Of a stretch of 64,000 nucleotides of DNA, positions 17,839 through 26,327 are shown piece by piece; position 1 is the first letter of the stretch; each line of letters opens with the position of its first letter. This DNA is from Epilithonimonas zeae. GTDB lineage: Bacteria > Bacteroidota > Bacteroidia > Flavobacteriales > Weeksellaceae. Location: NCBI RefSeq assembly GCF_023278365.1, contig NZ_CP075338.1, forward strand, positions 3,410,001 to 3,474,000, read 5' to 3'. The notes under the pieces are model-generated. The model was not told where the DNA came from. It did no database searches and saw nothing but the letters and a program-made list of their open reading frames with translations. Made by a program: the position numbers and the translations under genes.

Positions 17839-19485
17839 ATGAAATCAATTTTTTTATTTCTCCTAATTTTTGTCTTCGGATTTTCTCAAAGTCAAACTAA
17901 AAATATCGTTGAGCCTGAAAAAATCGCGAACGATGTTCAGAAAAAGCATTTGAATCAAATTCTATTTTTAGATAAAGTAGTTTCAATTGACAATCTTCAG
18001 GAAACTGATTTTCTTAAAACAATGACTTTTCAGGAAGATAAAGATTTTGATGTTCGTGTTTTTTTGGATAATTCTTTGGTCAATTATCTTCATCAGCTTG
18101 ATAATTCTTTGACCATTGATGAATTAGTTAAAAAAGGAAATTACCAATTCAGTTTCTATGTTGACGGAAAATTGATTTATACCGAAAATCTAAATTCCGG
18201 AGCGGGAAAAATGGAAGATAAAAAAATTAAAACCAATTTCAGAATTCCGTTTCTGAATATGAAAAATGAAGATTCTTGGGGAAGATATCTTTGGATGAGA
18301 TTTTTCTTTGTAAATGGCGGAATGGACGCTTTGGATGTTGGAAACCATACTTTGAAAATCGAAATCAAACCGTACTTAAAAAATCCAGATTTGAAAATTG
18401 GAAACGTAATTGCTTCTGGCGAAATCAACTTAATTGTTCCAAAAAAGAATATTTCCGAAGAACAGATCGCTGTTCAAAAAATCAAACCAAATAGCGGTTG
18501 GAAAGTTTCTGATGAGAAAATCAATCAAGAAAAAATCAGACTTCTCAATCAGAAAATTGCTGAAAACAGATTCAGAGAGATTACAGGAATTGTTGTGGTT
18601 AAAAATGAAAAACTATTGCTGGAAGAATATTTCAACGGTTATGAAAGAGACAGTTTAAATGACACGCGTTCGGTTGGGAAATCCTTTTCTTCAGCTTTAA
18701 TGGGAATTGCAATCAAAGACGGTTATATCAAAAATGAAAATCAAACTCTGAAAGATTTTTATGATTTGAAACAATTCAAGAATTATTCTCCGAAAAAAGA
18801 TAGTGTTACGCTTAAAAGCTTATTGACAATGAGTTCTGCTTTTGACGGAAACGATGAAGATTATGATTCTGTAGGTAATGAGGAAAATATGTATCCAACG
18901 GATAATTGGGTGAAATTTACTTTGGATTTGCCAATGACTGAAAATAAGATTGGAAAAACTTGGCATTATTTCACCGCAGGAGTTGTTGTTACCGGAGATA
19001 TTCTGGACAAATCTGTTCCTAAAGGTTTAAAGGATTATGCAGACAAAAAACTATTCCAACCACTTGGCATTACGAATTACAAATGGCAGTTCACACCTCA
19101 AAACAAACCTTCTTTAGCAGGCGGATTACGAATGCGAGCTTTAGATTTTGCTAAGTTCGGGCAGCTTTATAAAAATAACGGAACTTGGAACGGGAAAAGA
19201 ATTTTGGAAAAGAATTGGATTCAGAAAAGCTTTACCAACTATTTCGCTGATAACAAAAAATCAGAAGGTTACGGTTATCTGTTTTGGCGAAAACTTTATA
19301 AAGTTGGCGACAAAAGTTTTGAATCTTATCAATCCAGCGGAAATGGCGGAAACAAAATTATCATTTTTAAGGAACTTCCAATTGTAATGGTCATCACTGC
19401 AAAAGCTTATAACAGACCTTATGCACATTCTCAAGCGGATAAAATTGTTCAGGAATATCTATTGCCAGCCGTTTTGAACGAGTGA
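17839..19485 (+). CDS. Serine hydrolase (class C beta-lactamase/penicillin-binding-like), secreted
   Basis: The 548-residue protein has an N-terminal signal peptide (FLFLLIFVFGFSQSQ). Residues about 20-230 are a beta-rich region of unknown role; the beta-lactamase-fold domain follows. The nucleophile motif SxxK is SVGK (in DTRSVGKSFSSAL, Ser about 278), a tyrosine-containing second motif is HYFTAG, and a Gly-rich third motif is SSGNGGNK. Family members are esterases, DD-peptidases or peptidases, and substrate cannot be told. The stop codon lies four bases from the converging rimM stop, and no terminator separates them. Confidence 0.87.
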   Translation: MKSIFLFLLIFVFGFSQSQTKNIVEPEKIANDVQKKHLNQILFLDKVVSIDNLQETDFLKTMTFQEDKDFDVRVFLDNSLVNYLHQLDNSLTIDELVKKGNYQFSFYVDGKLIYTENLNSGAGKMEDKKIKTNFRIPFLNMKNEDSWGRYLWMRFFFVNGGMDALDVGNHTLKIEIKPYLKNPDLKIGNVIASGEINLIVPKKNISEEQIAVQKIKPNSGWKVSDEKINQEKIRLLNQKIAENRFREITGIVVVKNEKLLLEEYFNGYERDSLNDTRSVGKSFSSALMGIAIKDGYIKNENQTLKDFYDLKQFKNYSPKKDSVTLKSLLTMSSAFDGNDEDYDSVGNEENMYPTDNWVKFTLDLPMTENKIGKTWHYFTAGVVVTGDILDKSVPKGLKDYADKKLFQPLGITNYKWQFTPQNKPSLAGGLRMRALDFAKFGQLYKNNGTWNGKRILEKNWIQKSFTNYFADNKKSEGYGYLFWRKLYKVGDKSFESYQSSGNGGNKIIIFKELPIVMVITAKAYNRPYAHSQADKIVQEYLLPAVLNE

Positions 19486-19489
19486 TTTT

Positions 19490-20032
19490 TTATTCATCCT
19501 TTTTCGAAGGAATTAAGAAAACGTCCATCAATCCTTCCGGTAAAAACATTTGGATGAATTTCTCTTCACGATTCACTTCCAGAATCCAGTCTCTGATAAT
19601 CGGGATGATGATTTCTTTTCCTGCAAGGTCAAGAATGAAGTAATTCTGAGCAGTCTGGTCATTGATAGAAACGATATTTCCACAGGTTTTTCCATCAGCT
19701 TCACGGATTTCGAAACCAATCACTTCGTGGTAATAGAATTTTTTTCCAGTCAAAGGCGGTAGAGTAGAAAGAGGTAAGTAAACTCCTTTCCCAAGCGATT
19801 GATTAACTAAAGCTTCGGAAGAATTTTTGAAAGATATAATTTTGGTGTCCGCTTTGGACCAGGATTGTTTTTCCACAAAAAAAGGAACCAATAGACCATT
19901 GACTTCCACAAAAATCGATTCCAGCTTGTTGTACATCTCAGGTTGGTCTGTGTCTAGTTTTAAGATAACATTCCCTTTTAATCCGTGTGTTCTGGTAATC
20001 GTTCCTAAAAAATAGCAATCTTCTTTTCTCAT
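19490..20032 (-). CDS. rimM: Ribosome maturation factor RimM
   Basis: RimM helps assemble the 30S head and binds S19. The 180-residue protein shows the N-terminal RimM barrel (CYFLGTITRTHGLKGNVILKL) and the C-terminal PRC-barrel (PPLTGKKFYYHEVIGFEI, ending IPIIRDWILEV and MFLPEGLMDVF). It follows rpsP by 78 bases, but a strong hairpin lies in that gap, so read-through may be limited. A decayed copy of its last 50 codons is at 16765-16912. Confidence 0.95.
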   Translation of the reverse strand: MRKEDCYFLGTITRTHGLKGNVILKLDTDQPEMYNKLESIFVEVNGLLVPFFVEKQSWSKADTKIISFKNSSEALVNQSLGKGVYLPLSTLPPLTGKKFYYHEVIGFEIREADGKTCGNIVSINDQTAQNYFILDLAGKEIIIPIIRDWILEVNREEKFIQMFLPEGLMDVFLIPSKKDE

Positions 20033-20059
20033 TATTTCCGATGATGAATTTTATTAAAC

Positions 20060-20090
20060 AACAAAGACACGAAAACTTCGTGTCTTTGTT
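20060..20090 (-). terminator. Hairpin between rpsP and rimM
   Basis: The 14-base perfect arms AACAAAGACACGAA and TTCGTGTCTTTGTT surround AAC. On the minus strand it is followed by a weak T-run, so it could end or reduce transcription from rpsP into rimM. Confidence 0.8.
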
Positions 20091-20110
20091 TTGTATCTTT
20101 TTGTAAAGAA

Positions 20111-20683
20111 TTAAGCCTGAGTTTCTTCAGTTCCTTCTGCCTCAGCAGTTGGTTCTTCAGTAGCAGCTTCTTCTGTTGCAACTTCCTCAGCAGGCGCGTT
20201 AGCAGCCTCCTCAGCAGCTTTTGCATCAGCTTCAGCTTTCGCAGCAGCATCAATTCTTGCTTGGTTTACTTTTGCCTCAGCTTCCAGAGCTGCTTTTTTA
20301 GCGTCAGCTTTAGCAGTTGATAAACCTTCAACTTTTCCTTGTACTTTAGCATCTTTAGCCTCAACCCAAGCAGCGAATCTCTTCTCAGCTTCAGCCTCGT
20401 CAAAAGCACCTTTAGCAACACCACCTTGAAGGTGTTTTTTGTACAAAGCACCTTTGTAAGAAAGGATAGCTCTTGCAGTATCAGTTGGTTGAGCTCCGTT
20501 GTTTAACCACTTTACAGCAGAATCAACGTTCAAGTCGATAGTTGCAGGGTTTGTAATTGGGTTGTAAGTACCTAATTTTTCGATGAATCTACCATCTCTT
20601 CTAGCTCTTGCATCCGCAACTACGATGTGGAAGAAAGGTTTTCCTTTCGATCCGTGTCTTTGTAATCTGATTTTTACTGACAT
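20111..20683 (-). CDS. rpsP: 30S ribosomal protein S16 with long acidic C-terminal tail
   Basis: Residues 1 to about 80 are typical bS16 ([49 protein letters not shown]). The protein continues to 190 residues with a low-complexity Ala/Glu/Lys tail, whereas usual S16 is about 80-100 residues. Extended S16 is known in Bacteroidota, and what the tail does is not established to my knowledge. A good promoter lies upstream at 20731-20759. rimM follows, but trmD, usually in the same operon, is 4 kb upstream. Confidence 0.96.
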   Translation of the reverse strand: MSVKIRLQRHGSKGKPFFHIVVADARARRDGRFIEKLGTYNPITNPATIDLNVDSAVKWLNNGAQPTDTARAILSYKGALYKKHLQGGVAKGAFDEAEAEKRFAAWVEAKDAKVQGKVEGLSTAKADAKKAALEAEAKVNQARIDAAAKAEADAKAAEEAANAPAEEVATEEAATEEPTAEAEGTEETQA

Positions 20684-20730
20684 AAATTTTAAATTTGTGG
20701 GAACACGTCCCGGTTAAATGTTTGAGTTTG

Positions 20731-20759
20731 CAAAGATATAAAAAAAGTTCGATGTTCAA
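20731..20759 (-). promoter_or_regulatory. rpsP promoter (TTG-18-TATCTTTG)
   Basis: On the minus strand TTG (20757-20759) is followed by 18 bases and TATCTTTG (20731-20738), a full Bacteroidota promoter match. The leader to the ATG is about 40-45 bases and contains a small GGGA/TCCC hairpin at 20699-20711 that might serve feedback control. Confidence 0.7.
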
Positions 20760-20820
20760 TAGTCTGAATTGAAAAATATAAAAACCTTAAACATAGAACT
20801 TTAAACTTTTAATATTCAGA

Positions 20821-20946
20821 AGCCGGGAACCTGCTTTCCATTGCAATTCCTCGCTCGGTCGGCTTCGCTGCGGGATTTCCACTACAAAACGAAGTTTCGA
20901 CGATTCCATTAAATAATTAAAAAAAAGAGTCAATCAGGGCTATGGA
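20821..20946 (+). repeat. AGCCGGGAA-type repeat, copy 1
   Basis: This copy begins AGCCGGGAACCTGCTTTCC, has a variable GC-rich middle, then AAAACGAAGTTTCGACGATTCC, an A-rich spacer, and ends CAATCAGGGCTATGGAT. The copy at 36663-36775 is the reverse complement. It fills most of the gap between rpsP and the photolyase gene, just upstream of the rpsP promoter. Confidence 0.85.
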
Positions 20947-21110
20947 TTTTGTTTTTCAATCTAAGATTTATCAAACCATAGAAATTAATAAAACTCAAAA
21001 TCGAAATTCCAAAAATTAAAGTGCTTTTATATGAACTAAATTAAAAATCAAATAATTCACTTAAGTGCTTATAAAAAAACTATTGTGTCTTTTGTGGTTG
21101 AGAAAAACAA
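20947..21110. other. Intergenic stretch after the repeat, no gene seen
   Basis: This AT-rich sequence lies between the repeat and the photolyase stop. A short GTGTCTTTTGTGGTTGAG segment near 21084-21102 resembles the one at 86-106 upstream of bshA. No convincing terminator or gene is visible. Confidence 0.5.
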
Positions 21111-22403
21111 TCAGCTCAAAGCTTTCTTATAAGTCTTTAAAGCCCGTTCTCTTGCAAATTTATGTTCCACAATTCTGTCATCCAAAACATTTTTATCAAA
21201 ATCAGGATTCCATTTTCGGATGTATTTCAAATCTTTATCGAATTTCTTTGTCTGTTCATCCGGATTGAAAACCCGGAAGTATGGCGCGGCATCGCAACCA
21301 CAACCTGCTGCCCATTGCCAGTTGCCATTGTTGGCAGACAAGTCATAATCTAATAATTTTTTCGCAAAATAAGCTTCGCCCCAGCGCCAGTCAATAAGGA
21401 GATGTTTGGTAAGAAAGCTAGCAACTACCATCCGGATTCTATTGTGCATTCTTCCGGTTTGATTCAGTTGGCGCATTCCGGCATCCACAATAGCATAACC
21501 AGTTTCTCCGTTGCACCACTTATCAAATTCTTTTTCGTTGTTGCGCCATTGGATATCTTCATATTTTTCCTTGAAACAATGCTTCACCACTTTCGGAAAA
21601 TGAAAAAGGATTTGCATAAAGAATTCTCTCCAAATCAATTCATTCAGCCAGGTTTCGTTATGACTCAAAGCAAATTTCACACACTTCCGAATCGAAATCG
21701 TTCCAAATCTCAACGCAATTCCCAAATGTGTCGTGGCGTCCAAAGCTGGAAAATCTCTGTTTTCATCATAAACCTCAATGATTTTGGATTCCAGTTTTGG
21801 CTCTTCAAATTCCAAATCTGTTTTCTCAAATCCGATCTCGTTTAAGCTTAAGATTTTCTTCTTTGGTAGTTTTTGAAATTGGTCTTTCTTTAGGTTGTTT
21901 GTGCTGTAATCCTTTTCCGAAAGTAGTTTCTTCCACTTTTTAGAATAAGGCGTGTAAACGGTGTAAGGGTCGCCATTATCTTTTACAACTTCATCCTTTT
22001 CAAAAATAACCTGGTCTTTGAAATCGAAAAACTCAATATTTTTTGATTGGAGAAAATTCTTTACTTCATCATCTCTTTTGATTGCCGAAGGTTCATAATC
22101 TCTATTGCAATAAACCGTTTGGATATCATATTCCTTCTGTAATTGTTTGAAAATCTCCGAAGGTTTTCCATAAAAAGTGAGAAGAGAACTTCCAGTCTCG
22201 TGCAATTCGTTATTGATTTTTTCCAGTGACTGATGGATATAATCTACACGACGATTGTATTTATCTTCCAGAAGGTTAAGGATATCTTTGTCAAAAATAA
22301 AAATGGGAATTACTTTTTCATCAGCTTTCAACGCTTCGGACAAGCCTTTGTTGTCATCCAAGCGAAGGTCTCTCCGAAACCAGAATATTGAGATTTTTTG
22401 CAT
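21111..22403 (-). CDS. Cryptochrome/photolyase family protein (DNA photolyase)
   Basis: The 430-residue protein probably repairs cyclobutane pyrimidine dimers with blue light and FADH. It starts with the antenna-domain strand ISIFWFRRDLRLDDN (residues 4-18) and carries the FAD-domain signature near the C-terminus (LSANNGNWQWAAGCGCDAAPYFRVFNP). A WRWGEAYFAKKLLDYD segment precedes it. The length and motifs favour class I photolyase or a close cryptochrome-like branch; the exact lesion is not decided by sequence. The hypothetical membrane-protein gene lies six bases upstream, so these genes are probably one transcript. Confidence 0.93.
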   Translation of the reverse strand: MQKISIFWFRRDLRLDDNKGLSEALKADEKVIPIFIFDKDILNLLEDKYNRRVDYIHQSLEKINNELHETGSSLLTFYGKPSEIFKQLQKEYDIQTVYCNRDYEPSAIKRDDEVKNFLQSKNIEFFDFKDQVIFEKDEVVKDNGDPYTVYTPYSKKWKKLLSEKDYSTNNLKKDQFQKLPKKKILSLNEIGFEKTDLEFEEPKLESKIIEVYDENRDFPALDATTHLGIALRFGTISIRKCVKFALSHNETWLNELIWREFFMQILFHFPKVVKHCFKEKYEDIQWRNNEKEFDKWCNGETGYAIVDAGMRQLNQTGRMHNRIRMVVASFLTKHLLIDWRWGEAYFAKKLLDYDLSANNGNWQWAAGCGCDAAPYFRVFNPDEQTKKFDKDLKYIRKWNPDFDKNVLDDRIVEHKFARERALKTYKKALS

Positions 22404-22409
22404 TGAATT

Positions 22410-23003
22410 TTAATTGATAGAACTTTTAAAAACTAAGAACACAAGTAATGCCGAAAATACTGTAGCAAGAAAAGTTGAAATAAAAACGGCTAAATTACTT
22501 CTGCTTTTTCCGGTAATCATTTTTATAATAAAATAACAAACGATATAAGTTGGAACTAATAAGTAGAAAATGAAACCTTTGATAATGAATAATATTAATA
22601 ATAAAAACAAAAATCCTGCAATTGATGCAACAGCTAGACCAATGATACTTTTATAGATAGTATCTTTATCAACTTCAGAATCTTTTTTATTATGTTCGAA
22701 CACAATGTATTTTTCCAAAATGAAGTAAGAAAGTTCATCCTTTTCTAAAAGTTCAGAAGATATTTTTTCGTCAATTTCTTCCATGCTTTTATTCTGCAAA
22801 ACCATTTTGTTGATTTCAAAAGAAATTCTTCCTTTTTCTTTGATGATGAGCTTTTTATGATTGGCTTTCGCTTTAATTATATCAATATTCCCACGCTCAA
22901 TCAGAACTTCTTCTAATTCTTTCCCGATTTTTCCCGAATTGTCAATCCATTGAATGTAGGCATCAACTAATTCTTCTTCGCTGAAATTTTTGTAAATATT
23001 CAT
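22410..23003 (-). CDS. Membrane protein of unknown function
   Basis: The 197-residue protein has a soluble, charged N-terminal half (about residues 1-115, Glu/Lys/Ile-rich) and three or four hydrophobic segments in the C-terminal half (residues about 126-150, 152-165, 172-195). No family is recognised. Its start is one base from the nitroreductase stop, so the two are translationally adjacent. Confidence 0.7.
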   Translation of the reverse strand: MNIYKNFSEEELVDAYIQWIDNSGKIGKELEEVLIERGNIDIIKAKANHKKLIIKEKGRISFEINKMVLQNKSMEEIDEKISSELLEKDELSYFILEKYIVFEHNKKDSEVDKDTIYKSIIGLAVASIAGFLFLLLILFIIKGFIFYLLVPTYIVCYFIIKMITGKSRSNLAVFISTFLATVFSALLVFLVFKSSIN

Positions 23004-23516
23004 CTAATCCAAACTTCCCAGATAAAATAATCCCAAACATTGTTGATTCTCTTCAATTTTCAAAGAATCTTTCAAGTTGTTTACGATTTTCGGGGAACTC
23101 CAATAACAGCCAATTCTGTGAGCAGTGCACGTGAGATACATATTCTGTACAGCCATAGACGTTGCTGCAATCTCTTCCCAGTCCGGAACCAATCCGCCGA
23201 ATTCAACCACAATCGAAATCACAGCATTAGCTTTCGAAATTTTGAAACCAATATCATCGTATTTTTTTTGTAAAAACTGAAATTCTGGTGTCACTTCTTT
23301 GTAAATATTTTGAAGTTCCTGTCCAAGATTTTGTTTTTCTTCTGCTTTGAAAACTTTAAAGCGCCAAGGCTTTGTACGTTTGTGATTCGGAGCGAGAACG
23401 GCATTGCTGAGAATTTCGTCTATGATATGTTGTGGGATTTCTTTGTCCGAATAATCTTTTGGGAAGATGCTTCTGCGCTCTTCTATAATACGTTTAAGAA
23501 TTGTTGCGTTTTCCAT
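23004..23516 (-). CDS. Nitroreductase family protein
   Basis: This is a 170-residue FMN-dependent oxidoreductase of the small NADH/NADPH nitroreductase group. The family's N-terminal RRSIFPKDYSDKEIPQHIIDEIL and the NAVLAPNHKRTKPWRFKVF motif (about residues 36-55) are clear, and the C-terminal GLFYLGSLD ends the fold. Substrates could be nitroaromatics, quinones or flavins. It heads a run of closely packed minus-strand genes (nitroreductase, membrane protein, photolyase). Confidence 0.9.
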   Translation of the reverse strand: MENATILKRIIEERRSIFPKDYSDKEIPQHIIDEILSNAVLAPNHKRTKPWRFKVFKAEEKQNLGQELQNIYKEVTPEFQFLQKKYDDIGFKISKANAVISIVVEFGGLVPDWEEIAATSMAVQNMYLTCTAHRIGCYWSSPKIVNNLKDSLKIEENQQCLGLFYLGSLD

Positions 23517-23627
23517 AAGTCAAAGATACGGGAAGAAAGGCGAAAGGTAAAAGTTTTAAGAAAAAAGAATAAAGTAAAAAGACTCGAGTTGGGAAAACTT
23601 CCATCATCCAACTTCAAGCTTCCATCT

Positions 23628-24077
23628 CTAAAATATTTCCACAATTTCCTGACCGATTCTATTGAGGATAAAAGAATCACCAGGTTTCATTCCCATCATT
23701 GTTTGAGCCATTGGACTTTCCGGAGAGATAGCATAAAAGCGGTCGCCCTGAAAGAAAAATTCTCCCAAAGAAACAGAAATATAAAAACGGGCTTTATTTG
23801 TAATGACAAGCGAACCAAGTTTTACAACATCCGATTCCGAATTCAGAACTTTTCGCATCTGGTTCTGCATACTTTTCAGTGAAACCATCTGCTTATCCAA
23901 ATGATAAATCTCTTCCTGAATCTCTTCTCTTATCGAATCGTATTTTGATGTTTTTTTGATGTCTCGGCTGGCTTCCAAAGAAAAATTGAGGTAAAACTCC
24001 AAAGTTTTAACTTTTCCCGAGAGAGAGTCGTTCACAAAATTCCGTAATTCACTTTTATCATAAACTGTCTTCTGCAT
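23628..24077 (-). CDS. GreA/GreB-family transcription elongation factor-like protein
   Basis: The 149-residue protein has an N-terminal helical coiled-coil region (about residues 10-75: SLSGKVKTLEFYLNFSLEAS...EEIYHLDKQMVSLKSMQNQM) and a C-terminal GreA/GreB-C type domain (VVKLGSLVITNKARFYISVSLG, ending AISPESPMAQTMMGMKPGDS). Gre factors rescue backtracked RNA polymerase. The tip of the coiled coil lacks an obvious canonical acidic pair, so it may be a Gre paralogue with another role. I chose the ATG at 24077 (MQKTVYDKSE); a Met 39 bases upstream is less likely. Confidence 0.86.
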   Translation of the reverse strand: MQKTVYDKSELRNFVNDSLSGKVKTLEFYLNFSLEASRDIKKTSKYDSIREEIQEEIYHLDKQMVSLKSMQNQMRKVLNSESDVVKLGSLVITNKARFYISVSLGEFFFQGDRFYAISPESPMAQTMMGMKPGDSFILNRIGQEIVEIF

Positions 24078-24121
24078 AAATCCAATTTTAAATAAAGATA
24101 ATGATTTTAAAAACAAATAAA

Positions 24122-24146
24122 AACCTCTCTAGAAATTAGAAAGGTT
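24122..24146 (-). terminator. trmD terminator hairpin
   Basis: AACCTCTCTA and TTAGAAAGGTT pair with one mismatch around a GAAA loop, close to the trmD stop on the minus strand. Confidence 0.65.
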
Positions 24147-24168
24147 ATAATTTTGATTGTATCATTAA

Positions 24169-24843
24169 TTATTCCAAAAGGTCTGGTCTTCGCTCTTTTG
24201 TTATTCTTACTGCTTCGTCGTGCTGCCATTCTTCGATAGCGCCGAAGTTACCGCTCAATAGAATTTTAGGAACGGATAAGCCTTTGTAAGTTTCCGGTCT
24301 TGTATAGATTGGGTAAGATAAAAGGTCATCTTGGAAACTATCTGTCAATGCACTTTGTTCATCGTTCAAAACGCCTGGTAACAATCTGATTACAGAATCT
24401 GCCAAGACACACGCCGCTAATTCTCCGCCGGTTAAAACATAATCACCGATAGAAATTTCTTTGGTAATATGTAAATCACGAACTCTTTGGTCAATGCCTT
24501 TGTAATGGCCGCAAAGAAAAATCAGATTTTTTTTGATGGATAAAGTGTTAGCGATTCTTTGATTCAGAGTTTCTCCGTCAGGTGTCAGATAGATGATTTC
24601 GTCGTAATCTCTTTGTGATTTCAATTCAGAAATACATTTGTCCAAAGGTTCTACCATCATAATCATTCCTGCGCCGCCTCCATAAGGTTCGTCATCAATC
24701 TGACGATGTTTGCCAATGCTCCAGTCCCGGATATTGTGAAAATGAACTTCTGCCAGCCCTTTTTCCATCGCTCTTTTGAGGATTGATGTTTTGAATGGAC
24801 TTTCCATAAGTTCCGGAAGTACGCTGATGATATCGATTCGCAT
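24169..24843 (-). CDS. trmD: tRNA (guanine-N1-)-methyltransferase TrmD
   Basis: TrmD methylates G37 of tRNAs to prevent frameshifting. The 225-residue SPOUT protein has [13 protein letters not shown] (about residues 57-69), the knot motif LCGHYKGID (canonical enzymes often have LCGRYEGID) and the knot segment [18 protein letters not shown]. The start is the ATG at 24843 ([14 protein letters not shown]). A longer frame begins at 24879, within a repeat-like AT-rich gap. Confidence 0.95.
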   Translation of the reverse strand: MRIDIISVLPELMESPFKTSILKRAMEKGLAEVHFHNIRDWSIGKHRQIDDEPYGGGAGMIMMVEPLDKCISELKSQRDYDEIIYLTPDGETLNQRIANTLSIKKNLIFLCGHYKGIDQRVRDLHITKEISIGDYVLTGGELAACVLADSVIRLLPGVLNDEQSALTDSFQDDLLSYPIYTRPETYKGLSVPKILLSGNFGAIEEWQHDEAVRITKERRPDLLE

Positions 24844-24906
24844 ATTTATAAATGATAAATGATAGACGATGAATTGCAATCAATTATCACTCATCAGCTA
24901 TCGATT
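24844..24906. repeat. TGATAAATGATA/TATCATTCATC-type intergenic repeat, copy 1
   Basis: The sequence ATAAATGATAAATGATAGAC, later followed by TTATCACTCATCAGCTATCGAT, forms an imperfect inverted repeat. A similar arrangement lies at 35934-36015. It fills the gap between NDH-2 and trmD. Confidence 0.5.
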
Positions 24907-24909
24907 ATA

Positions 24910-26169
24910 TTACTGTTCTGTCGGGTTTTTCTTAGATGGCGCAATAATCAGCCTTAGTGAAGAGTCTTTGTTGATATAACTCCACATCCAGTTGAAGAAA
25001 ATTGCCAGTTTGTTTCTGACGCTCAGAATCAGCATCAAATGTAAGAACATCCATAGATACCACGCAAGAAATCCCTGAAATTTAAATTTCGGAAGGTCGA
25101 CAACCGCTCTGTGTTTTCCTATGGTTGCCATAGAACCGCGGTCGATATACTCGTATTCCTGCCAGTCTTTTTCTGAATTTTTTTTGAAATTCTTAGCCAG
25201 ATTTTTCCCTTGATTAATGGCGACATTCGCAACCTGGGGATGACCTTGCGGATATTTTGGAGTTTCCATATAAGCGATATCGCCGATAGCAAAAATATTA
25301 TCAAAACCTTTAACCTGATTGTAACGATTGACTATGTATCGATTTCGGACTAAGTTTTCTTTATTAAAATCATCAATGATATTTCCAGTAACTCCAGCAG
25401 CCCAAATCACATTGTTTGTAGGAATGGAATTTCCGCTTTGCATATTAATGACTTCTCCATCATAATCTGTAACACGTTCGTTTTTTAGGAATTTGACACC
25501 TAGTTGTTTCAGATAATCTTCTGCAGCATCTTGAGATTCCTGACTCATTGCTTCCAATGGTTTGTCACCGGCGCTTATTAGAATAATATTAAGGTCAGAG
25601 AAATTCATTCTAGGATAATCTCTTGGAAGAATGTGGGTCTTCATTTCAGAAAATGCACCTGCTAATTCTACTCCGGTTGGTCCGCTTCCTACAATCACGA
25701 GATTCCAGTTTCCATCGTCGCTGGATTTTCTTTCGATAATCATCTTTTCGAAAGTCATCAAAATATGATTTCGGATAGTAATGGCTTCCTGTGTGTTTTT
25801 CATTCCCAAAGCCAAATCCTGCATCTTCTGATTACCAAAGAAATTGGTTTTACAACCTGTCGCAATGACCAATTTATCATAAGTAAAGACACCATCTTCG
25901 CCAATGACTTTGTTCTCAGAAGGAATAATCTTCTTAACCTCCGTCATTCGGAACTGGATATTCTTTGACTTTTGGAAGATTTTTCTAAAAGGGAAAGAAA
26001 TATTGGAAGGTTCAATTCGTCCGGTCGCAACCTGATAAAATAATGGCTGGAACATATGATGGTTCATCTTATCGATGACCATTACTTTATATTTCCCTTG
26101 ATTATTAAGGTTTTTGGCCAATTGCAATCCTGCGAATCCGCCACCAATGATAACAATCTTTTCCCTCAT
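24910..26169 (-). CDS. NAD(P)/FAD-dependent oxidoreductase (type II NADH dehydrogenase-like)
   Basis: The 419-residue protein probably passes electrons from NADH to menaquinone without pumping. It has the N-terminal FAD Rossmann motif GGGFAGLQLAKNL, the central NAD motif VGSGPTGVELAGAF (about residues 165-180), the FAD-binding block FAIGDIAYM, and a hydrophobic C-terminal stretch around residues 375-395 suited to membrane attachment, as in NDH-2. It is read from its own promoter region upstream of trmD; the 66-base gap holds a repeat-like sequence. Confidence 0.92.
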   Translation of the reverse strand: MREKIVIIGGGFAGLQLAKNLNNQGKYKVMVIDKMNHHMFQPLFYQVATGRIEPSNISFPFRKIFQKSKNIQFRMTEVKKIIPSENKVIGEDGVFTYDKLVIATGCKTNFFGNQKMQDLALGMKNTQEAITIRNHILMTFEKMIIERKSSDDGNWNLVIVGSGPTGVELAGAFSEMKTHILPRDYPRMNFSDLNIILISAGDKPLEAMSQESQDAAEDYLKQLGVKFLKNERVTDYDGEVINMQSGNSIPTNNVIWAAGVTGNIIDDFNKENLVRNRYIVNRYNQVKGFDNIFAIGDIAYMETPKYPQGHPQVANVAINQGKNLAKNFKKNSEKDWQEYEYIDRGSMATIGKHRAVVDLPKFKFQGFLAWYLWMFLHLMLILSVRNKLAIFFNWMWSYINKDSSLRLIIAPSKKNPTEQ

Positions 26170-26278
26170 TGTGATTTTTTTATAAAATTAAGGTTTTTAT
26201 TTTGCTTTAGATTCATCAAAAATTATGCTTAAAGTTAATTAAAACAATGATTTCTGTCATTTAAAATAAAAAAGAACC

Positions 26279-26301
26279 CTGCCAAAAATAAATCTGACAG
26301 G
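26279..26301 (-). terminator. Weak hairpin downstream of the BtuG-like gene
   Basis: CCTGCCA and TGACAGG pair with one mismatch, and the minus-strand side runs into T-rich sequence. It lies 27 bases past the lipoprotein stop. Confidence 0.5.
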
Positions 26302-26327
26302 ATTTTAAAAACACAAATGATGAAAAA

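Noticed and set aside
16930-19485. Reading the AraC/serine hydrolase pair as a classical integrative element with attL/attR.
   Set aside because: The rimM remnant could be attachment-site-like, but no integrase or excisionase is present and the copies are much longer (about 150 bases) and more diverged than a simple att core.
23310-23882. A 190-residue plus-strand frame opposite the nitroreductase and Gre-type genes.
   Set aside because: It crosses two well-supported minus-strand genes and the gap between them and has no recognisable domain.
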